Shown: piece by piece, positions 35,575-47,200 of the stretch | Numbering within the stretch: the first letter of the stretch is position 1 | Layout of the letters: every line of letters begins with the position of its first letter | Assembly: GCF_001949145.1 (NCBI RefSeq) | Contig: NW_019091364.1 | Coordinates: 2,367,834-2,431,833, forward strand | DNA from: Acanthaster planci | Taxonomy: Eukaryota; Echinodermata; Asteroidea; Valvatida; Acanthasteridae | Direction of reading: 5' to 3' | DNA length: 64,000 nucleotides | The notes under the pieces: generated by a model | The model's input: the letters and a program-made list of their open reading frames with translations, nothing else | What the model was told of the DNA's origin: nothing | Databases searched by the model: none | Program-made: the position numbers and the translations under genes

Positions 35575-35725
35575 CTGAAAAAATTCCTAGTGTTTTCTAA
35601 ATAAACGACTCGGTATTTTCCCCCAAACTGAACTTTTCTGGACATATGTTTTTGCTTTCTGATGCCTATTAAGTCACTGTAGGGAATAATTACTGGCGTC
35701 TAGTCTGTATATGGGACTCTTTCCC
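35575..35725. repeat. Dispersed repeat, copy 2
   Basis: Collinear with 1313-1480, sharing TTTTCTAAATAAAC, AACTTTTCTG, TTTTGCTTTCTGA and AGGGAATAATTACTGGCG. The copies differ by many substitutions and small indels. Confidence 0.6.
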
Positions 35726-36205
35726 TAGCGTATCTGGTTTGAGAGTATCGCGGCTAGCCGGCTCCACAGCTCTTCGATACACGTGAACTGAGTTCACGTG
35801 CACGCTCTCAGCAGATAAGTTCTTTCCGTCCCTTTAATTTGACCCGTGAACCCTCCACTGTCACCAAGTGCACTTTCCACCTTCCCGACCGCAGGATAAC
35901 AGTAACCCTGGTGTAGTTCACATGTGATCATCGTCACGATAGCGGCGCCATTTCCTTGCGCCATTTCCCGTATTTGCTTTGTCTCATGACTGTGAATGCT
36001 TGCAGCCTGGAAAAACACGTAGACACATTTTGCCCTCGCAGTGAGATCATCGGTCATTTTATGAAAACCGAATGATGACGCAGTTTATAATTTCCCCTGA
36101 AAGTACTTCATTGTGAAATAAGTTTAGTATGCAGCCACAGATTGAACGTATCCAAAAGGTGGGCCCATCCTACCTCCAGCGGTAGGTCTATCTAGGAGGG
36201 TAATA

Positions 36206-36487
36206 GTTACTCGAACAAATAGACCGATTGCGCTCGCTGAGTCACGTGACCTATAGAGCGCCCTCCCATAGCGCCCTCCCATAGCAAAGTGTGTCATAAG
36301 TGTCATTTACCAAAAAGAAAGCCGACAATCGGTAAAGTGCTCAGACTACTGATGTTCTGAGCTTCATTTTTGGTAAACAACACTACGTTATAACACACTT
36401 TGCTATGGAAGGACGCCATGTTTGATACCCATTGTAAATCAAGTGACTTAGCCGGTGCAATCGGTCTCTTGTGTATCAGTGAGTAGC
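36206..36487. mobile_element. Foldback (MITE-like) element of about 280 bp
   Basis: Arms pair over more than 100 bases. The core CCATAGCAAAGTGTGT (36279-36294) has its exact reverse complement at 36393-36408. Flanking arm blocks also pair: AGACCGATTGC with GCAATCGGTCT, GCTGAGTCACGTGA with TCAAGTGACTTAGC, TTTACCAAAAA with TTTTTGGTAAA. No coding capacity. The ends are approximate (GTTACTC / GAGTAGC) and no clear target duplication was seen. Confidence 0.75.
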
Positions 36488-37359
36488 TTAGCAGTTAAGC
36501 GGTAATGGAAGGATGCTTCGTCATCATTTCTCCCAATTCCAACACAACCAAGAGATAAACTTGGTGGAGAGAATATAACAGTATCCCAGCATTTTGTGCC
36601 AACTTTATTTTGAATTCATTAAGTCATTTGAATCCATAGTATCTCACTTATATACACTATACACATTCACTGATATAAAAGAAATCGAACGAGTTGCATA
36701 ATTATATTAATTATAAAAACACAGAGCCCAGTTATTTCAAATCACATCCACAGTTCCTATGCTGATCAAAGGAATCACAATTTTGTCTTACACCGGGACA
36801 CTTTGAATTTTATTTAAATACTTTTTGGTGAGAAACAAGACATAATATAAATACAGTGATATTCATCCATACTTCTTTTCCCAAGTTTACCCGATAGAAA
36901 ACTTTTTTGTCCACGCTGCCTCACATACAAAAATGATAATCTGAACATTCAGACAGTAATTCTCGTATATATCAACTCAATTGAGGAAACACTTTCGTAA
37001 CGCTATGTGTTGGTAGCATCTAATACAATCGAGGTTTGCTTTGTGTTTTTCTTTAAAATATCATTCATTAATATTATAAAATTATTTGTGACTTATTAAA
37101 CTGTGTAGCAAGCTTTCCGCAAATATAAAACGAGTCGGAAAATGCGTCGTTATTTACACACACAAAGGTATTTTCGTACTTTAACACCAATCATTATCAT
37201 TCAGATCTCACAGTTCCTGAATCGTGATTCCTCTTTCATCTGTTCTAACGCATGTTCTCTCATTTCCAGGAAAATTGAAAAATCCAATCACTTAATCTCA
37301 CAGTATCTCGTTCAAATCATTATAATGCAAATTGAATTCTCTCGTAAGCAAAACTTGTA

Positions 37360-37490
37360 TACTTGGCGATTCAGAATAGTGCGCCTCCAAGGTCAAGTTT
37401 GCAAACGCGCATCGGATCGACAGATTTTGAGCCCTTTGATTGGTCAATGCGCTGTAAACTCTTGGAGGTGCACAATGTGAATTGCCCGTA
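37360..37490. mobile_element. TA-flanked MITE, copy 2
   Basis: Same family as 15359-15530. The right end GTGAATTGCCCGTA is identical, and arms include AATAGTGCGCC, CCAAG and the inner CGACAGATTTTGAG block. The left terminus has diverged (TACTTGGCGATTCAGAATAG). TA is present at both ends. Confidence 0.75.
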
Positions 37491-38220
37491 TTGAAAAAAA
37501 AAAGTCCAGGGACAAACATTCACTTATAAAGCAAGAACGAAGCTACGTATATTGCACTTTTATACAAAAGTTTTCTGCTGCAAACGCGTTGATGGACACA
37601 TCGATATTAATTTATCTGTACATAAAACATATTCGGGACGACATTTATCGCTCCCACAAGATTAACAAAAGAGCACCATTCTGGATCGTCCACTTACCTT
37701 TTTTTTAATCTATGTTCTTGAGAAATCCCTTTACAATTAACCAAGTTGTGTTCTCCGAATGTTCTCTATATACATGTACATGCTGTATTTAAAGTACATG
37801 TGTAGTTGGTGGAGTGGTATATCTTATACGGTTCGAGAGCACGTGTGTGTCACGCCCATGAGTTTGTTGATTGGAATCCCACCGAAGTGCCCCGTAGTTG
37901 TGTCCATAGGTAAGGCTCTTGACCACACTTTTTCTCCTTATCTACATAAACTGGCTAAATGTGCAGTCGGTGGACGTGATCATATACACCATGCTGATTC
38001 CTCTCCGGAATTGTCGTGATCATGCTAAAGTGCTTCATTATAACTACCATCCGTAGGTCAAAGCGGTGTTAAGAATGTCAAATTACCTGATAAGAAATGA
38101 GAGCTTTGCTCAAAAGCATCGTGGGTCACAGCTTCGAAGTTTATAAGAACAATGCTGGACAACAGTCACAGGATTGAACACCGAGAGGTCAGTCCAAAAT
38201 TAAAAGTCAGTACTCTTGAT

Positions 38221-41200
38221 TCACATGACGATGCATCCTCGCGATTCTCTCTCGACCACCACCGCCTTCACCCTGACGGGGGCCTGCACCTTGGACTCGC
38301 TCTTCTTGCGGATGCTGAGACGGCGGAGGGAGGTGGTGCTCAGGCCTGGGAGTGTGCCGGTCCTGCACGCCGACGGCAGGTCGATGTAGGACTTGTGGAG
38401 TTTGAGCTTACCCATGGCGGCAAGGGACGCGACCTCGAAGAGCTCGTGGACGCTGGACGGGTTGGTGCGGGCCGAGCACTCCACGTACGCCGCCGCGCCG
38501 ATCTGTGAACCGATCTTAGCTCCCTGCAAATTGGCATTCCAAAGATGAACACATATTTATTTCAATTAGTCGCACCTTGTGCTAACTTACTGGGAGCAAA
38601 TCACTTTGAGCGGTACTCGCTCAACAAAGAAATGTAGGGAAACAGATGCCGCAATCTTCGCTAGGGAAATGTAATCCAGTTGAATAATAATGGTCTGCTG
38701 AATTTCACAGATGCGTTCTCCACATTATAAAGACCGCTCTGATTGTCTGCTGCCCCCTAGCGGCAATCGTTACCAACCCCTTGTCATGGTTTTTCTAAAT
38801 TTCACAAGACTAACCCACGCTTCCCAGTTCCCCACAACAATTCGATAAAAACCAATCTCTTCTTGGCAGCCAACTTTAACGATGGGTGTCTAGTGGACGG
38901 ATTTTTTTATGGGTGTCTAGTGAATATGAAGTGACAATCTTTGTAAAAATTTTAATCAAAAGGCTCCTCTTAACCACTTTTTCTCGTCTTTGTAGCTTCA
39001 GTTTGTTCACCTTCCTAGTTTCACCTTTTTATTACAATTTACTGAACCGTCCGAAGGATTTAAGATTCAGAGCTAGTGTATATACCGTGTACGTGACGAT
39101 TGCACTACAGTGTTGTTCACTTGGATTAAGCTGCTTCCAAGCTTGCCTGGAAACTTCCTGTTCCGGTCATGAGTGTGTTCCCTCGATAACAAGAGGTCAT
39201 GAATATTACTTTTGTTCAGAACAATGGCAATACGGTCTGGAAAACCCGCGTACAAATCAATAGACTTCACTAAAGTCTGTACAGTGTATTGTGTAACTTT
39301 AAACCGAAAAAAGCTGAGTTATTTCGAACCATCTCACAGCCGGGGAGGGGCGGATTCCCTCCCCCAATAACTCTGCTATCCCCTACTCGATCTATTTACA
39401 CATCAATTTGCATATAAAGACACCTATTATCAACACCACTGGTAAGCTTCAATTCAATCCGAGTTAGGGTTTTAGTGTTACGGTCATTTGAAGTTCAGGG
39501 ACACAGGCTCTGCTCCCGTGCATCGAGCACGCCCATGGAAAACATGTCTCCGGGAAAATGGGCGCTACACGACCGCTCCGAGCGGAACAAAAGAGGGCGT
39601 GGTTTGTTTGTTTGTTGGTACTCATCGTATAGGCGTGCCATAAGACGCGCAGGTATATGCGCGTGTGACGCGGAGCACGCGGCTGAGTACGCATATCTAA
39701 TTTATTTCAGCATGTACGGTCTTGGCGTACAGGCAGAACGCGTGCAAAAATTCGCTTGTAACCACCTGTCTTTCTTTTGCCGATTGGGGGTGCACTTCAG
39801 CTCGATGCGGATAGTATGCCCGCCCGTAAATATCACCAGAAAAAACTCTCTGAAGGCCCGGCGCAAAAAAATACATTTGTGAAGTTGTTCGGGAAAAAAA
39901 TCCAGGGGTTCCGCCCCGACTCTTTTAGGGTTAATCCCAATTCAGGGCGCAAACATCGCTAACTCAATTTTCCTCCAGTCTTAACCGCACAAAGAAAGGT
40001 CAGGGTCGATCAATATCGCCTGAATCGGAGAGCTCAGTGTTTGAAGTGAAGTTGAAATAGCGGTCTTGGACTTGAACCAAGACTCGACTATGAGTGTGCG
40101 TGTCAATTAAAGTGAATTTGGCACGCTGGAAATAAAACAATGGGATCCTTCGACATAGACCTACGTTAGGAAATGTGGGTTTCAATGCACGCTGAGGGAA
40201 AATCAATCTCATAAAATGCACTAGAGAGATGTGGGTACCATAAATTCTGAGGGATATCAGTTGATATTGAGAATAAGCCTATATTTAGTGAAAACAACTA
40301 CACAATTTCCACGATTCGACTTTAACTACATGTGATTGCTCTGTTGGTAGAGCACCGGTACGGTGTTCCGGAGGTCGCAGGTTCACATCCCGCTCCAGTC
40401 AATTTCTTCGCTCATTTTTTGTAACAACACGTGACTCAGGTCAAAATAGAAATGGGAACATAGTAAGAAGGGCTAGATTGGAACCTTTCCAGCTTGCAAA
40501 TAAATGCTGCCAAAGTCTGGGTTCCGGGTGTATTTTGTTTTCACGTTGGAAAAAAAACTATCGATATCAGTGCTTTAAACTGCCCCTTTGTTTACGCCAT
40601 CCTCTTTAATTACCTTACAATACGGTGTAATTCCTAGAAGTACCTGGATCGATCATTACCACATGGTTTCATAGTGACGCGCTGGTGCACAATCTGGCCG
40701 GATTATGGGTCATGCTATGTCCATGCTGGTACGCGTCACAATGCAACTCGCGTGAGAATCTCATTTTCTTTCGGGGCTGGCATCTGTGAGTTAATTTTCC
40801 AAAGGCTGCTCGTATCAGCTAAAGAAGTTATCAGTGATGGCTTTCACACGTGTTCTCGCGGATTCGGCTGACTCTGGTGAAAATTGGCTCTGTCGGTTTT
40901 TGGCTGCGTTGCCAAGCAGGAAATGGGAACTCGGGCTTGCGAGATTATCGGAATTTGCCGTTATATCCATTGTACTTTTAATTGGCGACGACTGATGACT
41001 TGAGTGACTGTGTATATTCCGGTGGGCCAAAAATAACCGTTATTTTGGCTCGGATTCAAGAAATGCATTACCAAGACCCGCGGAAGTATATAGGAATTCT
41101 TTAGTGCCACAAAATGTTGGGATTCCGAAAATCTCAGCAATATTTGCAAGTAGTTTTTCATATTTATATCAATAATATTCGTGAAATACTTTACACGAAA

Positions 41201-44200
41201 AATCTGTTCACTGATGAAGCTTTTTGTCAAAACTTGGTGTTAATTTCTGGACATACATCCGTCTAAAGAAATCCCAAACAGGGTCATTCATTTGGCCGTT
41301 GCAACACCAAAATCACATAAACTCAAGGAGTTTGTAACACTTTGTAGGGTTAGTCTCCTCGCCCTTGTGATTATGTGTTCTAAAGTGAGTCTACTAAAAT
41401 ATTTGTGACTTTGCAATTTAGGGTTTTTAGTCATCCTATGGGAGAACTACTTGATAGCGATTTACTTCGCTTTTTAGTAATCCCGTAGGGGCATGCAACT
41501 GTTTTGGTGTTTGGGTCTAAGTCTTTTTAGAAGGTTTGATGTTACATTTTAACTTTGTCTTCTTTATGTCTATACTACATGTAATTTTTCTCTCTCTACT
41601 TATTCTGTTTTATCCATTGTAAATTTGACCTGCACAATAATAAATGAAAAAAAAATGAAATGAAATGTGTCCAGTACACTCCCTGGTTAGTACATAAACA
41701 ACTTGAAGGCTGTAAATGGTTTCTATTTCCAGTTGCCACCAACATTTGGGTCGAAAGTTTGTAGTCTGTACTTTCAAACTGTAGTCTAAGGTTATTTGTA
41801 GGTCAATTAATTTGGGACCTCTAAACTTTAAGGGGTTAGTTGTAATGATATTTACCCTGTCATGAGACACCGGTATTCCTCTGTCTTTGGAGAGTTCCGC
41901 CATGACCTGGATGTTGTTTCTGAGATCCATCTTGCAACCCACGAGAATAATCGGACTAGTTGGACAGTGCTTCCTAACCTCCGGATGCCACTGCATGTAC
42001 ACGAAAGAATCGATACATTCTGTAACTCTCGGATAACAGACACTAGAATCGATACCAGACAATCAAGTGCATGTATTTTGATCGTTATCATTTTGAATTA
42101 CGCTCTTTCCCCCGTCTCTCAGAGACCTCGGCCCAGTGCCATTATTGAGCTGCTACTTAGAAAACGTCGCTCATCAAATTGATGTCCTCAGCCAAAGACA
42201 GCTGGGAACCAGTCACAACAGATATGCACTGCATGGCATTTGGCTGATAACCTACTTTAATTCGCTGAGCAGATATCTCCTTGGCTCAGCAAATTTCTGC
42301 CCATTAGCAGCTATCTGAGATTCAATACTAGGTTTTGTCCTTATACAGCCGTATGTATTCACAGAATTGCTTCCTCGTGTGGGATTCGAACTCGCTATCA
42401 GTGCCGACGTCTTAACCACTCACATGTGACTTCACTTGAGCGTGCAGTGTGAACATATTTGTCGGTTTGGAGGCAAAACCCGGTATAAACTGAACACTTC
42501 CCCGAGGGGTAATTTCGTTGTCTTTGAAATGTGCCCCTGTCTTGATAACAACAGCAGGAAGATTTGCATTAATTCCAATTACCACGCCTCCTGTGAAAAT
42601 GTAAATATTTCGACACCAACATAAAAAAAAATATGCGAAGTGTCTCTCCTTTAAATGACTGATCCGAACTTCTGGAGTGATTTATGCATGGAAACCTCTA
42701 ATAACGAATTTATTAATAACTGCGCGGAGCGTGACCCCCAATTGGGACATGCGCAAATCCAGGAGGAATGTTCGGTGCAGTAGCACTTTCGAAAACGCCC
42801 ACACAGAAAATGCACGAGGTAAAAATTCCCCCCCCCACTAAAAATGTTACCATTGCAACTGACTGTAGTCTTTAGATCGGTTATAGTTTAGCTTTTTGAC
42901 ACTTTACAGTAAATTTACTTCCACAGCTAAGTAACTCCCTCTGATGATGTATTTCATCAAGAGCTCGTCAACTGCTCGTCAAGGAAACCCAATTTAAAAA
43001 GGACCACATTATACTTGAATGCTTTGAATTGCAGGCATGTCATTTCCCAATATTAATATCTTACAGACGTCTGCACCGGCCATCTGCAAAATGTCAGCGT
43101 TGTAATGTGGACTTAATCATATGCGGTACTGGTTGTTTACGGACGATGGAATATCAGCTATTTGCTTTTATAGCATGGTAAAACAAGTGTGTGAATGCTA
43201 TTTCACCAGTACAAGTCATGTGTTTTTTTTTCAAAATTGGAATTTCAACGTGATATTTGATATTCGATTTCGAGCTTCTTTCGTCTGCGACGTAGTAGGC
43301 CTATACGTGTCGGCATGTACATGTATCTACCGTAGTTTGAACCACATTATTATATCCAACAACTCGATGGGTTGAACCCATCATTCGGTGTATAGTGCGT
43401 TACGGTGTTATCTACCAACCTTTCGTACGACGTTGTGCAGTGTGAAGGGCCGGCTGATGTCAAAGCATATTAGGGCGATTGTGATCTCGTTATACGACAG
43501 AGGTCGCACACTGTCGTACTCTGGTTTCCCTGTGGAAGGAAGGAAAAACATGTATAAAAGTGTTCCACGAAAATGTGCAAAACCAGTAACATCTAGTAGT
43601 AATAAACATGCCAGAGGGTAATCGCGATTTTTTTTTTTTGAGAAAAAGAACAAACTCTACGCGTCAGGTCTATCGCTCTTTTGGATGGTACGGTAACTCA
43701 ACACCGACGGCTGAGATGGAATGTATATTTTGTGTATTTTACTACCGCACTGCTGTTACTTTCACCTGTCGCACTTGCATAGTTGGGGTAAAGGTTGTCT
43801 ATAAATCAAGACGTTATGGCTGTCGTCGAGAGCAACAGCGTCGCCCGAGAAGGTCTGGGTCTTGTGAGGTTAAAGAAACTGTAGTGTTAATGGTCACTCT
43901 CTTATTTTCAAAGCGAGAAACTAGGTTAGACATTTCGAAGTGGAAAATATCACCCTTACTTGAGAATGACCTATCATGCGCCCTTCAGTGGAAACTGCAG
44001 TTTCAGGGCGTAACTTGCACTGTTGAGCATTTATTTTGTCTCACTGATAAGCGATGTTGGGACATGTTATATTTATTCAGAGAAAATCTATAGTCATGAT
44101 TTATTTAACGGGTTGTGCCATAGGACGTATGGTATACCAGCACAATAAATCGAGTCCTTCACTAGCTATCTGGAGATGGTTTCTCGGCTTTGAAAGTCGA

Positions 44201-47200
44201 ACTGTGACTGGTCAAACCCTTTTTAATGGCCGGTTATGTGACTGTATGCTAAAGATGGGAAATTGATGCAGACAATTTCAAGGGTGCAAAATGGCGGAAA
44301 ACTCCTCAGCGGCGCCCACTGTACGACAGTGGTTTAACACGACAGACAACCGTCCGGAAGGAGACGGGCCGTGGTGGGCGGGACGGCCGCCTCGGGATCT
44401 CGCCAGCCGGACGCGGGTCTAACCTGCCGGAGATAGCCCCCCCCCTTCCGACGGTCGCTCTTCAGCTCATCGCCCACAAGATAAATCTCGTTTTGACTCG
44501 GTTTGACTTCGTGGACGGGGAATCCGACCCGCAATGCCGACAGGCTTAGGACGAGCAACTGCGCCACGGAGCGCTTGCGCAGCTGCAGCTGCACGCCGCT
44601 TGTAACTTCCGCGTTGATGTCCATCACCACAACTTTCAAAAAGTCTGGACTCGTATCCCCTCATCTCTGCCAGGGTACACTTGCGCATGTGTTGATTTCC
44701 TGAAGTCAAAGGGTCACCTTTTCAATCTCGCACATACTGTTCTGGCAAGACCCGCGCATGCGCAGACTAATCATGCGCACACTATTGGCATAAACATTCC
44801 TCATTCGCTGAAGACCTTACAGCTTTCCGAGCCCAACGACTTTCTGAGCCTAACGCCAACGTCGTTGGGCGTACATTTGTACAACTCCAGTTTGCAAGGT
44901 TTCGAGAGCTTCCCTTGACCACCACCAAGGTCTGGGCCCTAGGAGATCAATTATAGCTCGTAACCAACCTAATTTGGCACTTGAAAACTGGCACCAGATT
45001 AACATAACAATGCACTTGCGGTTGCAATAGTCATAACACAAAACCACCTTTGACAGACGTACCAAAACACAGTCTGTGTAATGCAATTATACGGCTGTCT
45101 ACAGTATGTTTGTCGTGAAAGAATTTGCACAGGTCATTTCACGGTCCTTTTGTTTGTAACAATAGTCTGTCAGTGCTCTTTGTAGTCTAAAACTCTTCCA
45201 CGTTGTATACACACGTGTATTCATATAAGTGCTACAAACAAATACATACAACTTCGCTCCTGTCGATTCGATTGACTTCATTTCCAAAACGGAAAACCTT
45301 TCCAAATGAACCTAGCTCATTAGAGGCTATCTCTCGTCGTTTCGTTTTTTCCCCCTTTCCTCTGTTTATATTTGTTGCCAAAACGAACGATCTGAATCAC
45401 TTTCTAATTACAGTCAACCCTGGTTGCATGAGAAGGTTGCTGCGGACTAGCCAAATTCCATTGCTGTAGGCACAACCTTGAAATGACAAGACTATGGGAA
45501 GGGAAAACGACGGGAAACGAAAGAATCCGGGAGACTTCCGACCTCAGAATTTGAACCTCTTGGCAGGGTTTTTTTATGTTCTACGGGATTTTGTTATCCA
45601 CCAAGAATAAATCATTTGGGTTGTGTTTTTTTTTTCGTGTATTTTCCACCTCGTATTTCTCACGTTCTTCCAGACCTGACATGAGAAATTCCGTTCCACT
45701 TCGCAGCAGAAGGGAGGGAGTGGTTACAGTATTCAGAACAAATTCGTCAGTCATGTGTTGAGTACACGCGACCAGTTCACTGCCCTGTTTGCGCATAAAA
45801 TTCCGGAGAAGATTATCCAGGGAAATCAGAAATACATCCCCATAGCAATAACAAACAGCCCTCGCGCCCCAGTGGGAAAAAGATAAACACCTCTCAGAAT
45901 AGGAATTCGTGGAGAAAAAAAACCACTCCAACCAACGCAGAAAGAACGAAAATGTCCCTATAACAGTTCTGAACCCTGCAATTTGAATGTGGTTTGACAC
46001 GCACCCGTAAGGAGCTGTTCAAAGTTCATGCAAAATATCATTTAAATGCATTTTAGTTACAAGGACTTGAGCCTCATTATGCTGCTTGCGAAATACTGCC
46101 TAACTCTATTATTTTTAGAAGTGCTAATGCATACTTTCCGACACCACGCACAGTTTTTGAGACATTTCGTTTTGTCAACATCACTCCGTATATTCTTGCT
46201 GGTATCTTTTATCCTCGCAGTCAATTCCACGTATGGCCTATGCCACAAACCACTTTCGTCGACCGCTGGATTTTGACATGGAAGTGTCCTTTAATAAAAA
46301 TATCACAAAGCACTCTAAAACCCACTAACTTCGCGACTGCAACTCCTCAGATCGGCAGTGATAGTGACGTCACAAACTGAACTGGTCGCGATACCGACCT
46401 TGATTGATGTTCACGTCGGCCTTCGTGGCCCAGCGTTGCAATATTTTGAGAACGGCAAATCATTCAACTTCTGACTCGGCGGAGAAGGTGGCGTAACACG
46501 CCTCCGTATTTTCTTGTTAATTTTACACGTGTTCACCTCAGTAATTGTTCTCGTGACCTGAGGTTGAAAAAAAAAATGCCTTGTCATGCTATATGTTTTT
46601 CTTTTGTCTGTGAACATGATTTACACAGGGGCTTTAAAACTCGGTGTAGGAACGGCCGTGTAATTTATGTTACCAGCAATATTTCTGATTGTTGGCACAT
46701 GAATCCATAACATCGAAGTTGCGTATACTTTCAAAGTAATCTGTAGGCACGTAACAGTCACCTACTCACCTTGAAGTAAGTGACGAGGAAATTAATTTGT
46801 AATGGGAACCACCCCCGCGGATTATTCCCTTCATTTCAACTCTTGACTAATCCGGGCAAATATTAAGTGTATTGATGCCACTTCATCTTCACCATCGGCC
46901 GTTTCTGTCGACCAATCTTCCAACCGCTGGGATCACCAGAGGCGGTTGTAATGCAGCCGACGAAACCGTGTAAAAATACTGGTACATAAACGCACCTGCA
47001 AAAAAAAAAGGAGCAATCCTCGCTGGTCTCCCATTGTTGCGCGATCGGGTCACGGCCGGGAAAGTACAGGGTATGCCTAGGGTAGGACCGTGAGACTGAC
47101 CCAAACGAAACTGAGAAATGACACCAAAAATTCCCAGTCCCACAAGGGATCGCGCTAGAACCGTGTCCGCGCTCCAACAAAGTGGACAAAAACGATCCCT

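Larger units (their letters stand above)
33600..38220. other. Intergenic DNA between convergent BRCA1 and Rnd genes
   Basis: No coding exon recognised. It holds a perfect hairpin (34634-34667), a dispersed repeat (35575-35725) and two foldback elements (36206-36487, 37360-37490). The right part probably includes the 3' UTR of the Rnd gene. Confidence 0.5.

Noticed and set aside
40330-40402. Functional tRNA gene (apparent anticodon GGT)
   Set aside because: The acceptor stem does not pair, position 33 is not T and the T-stem has a mismatch; it is better explained as a SINE head.
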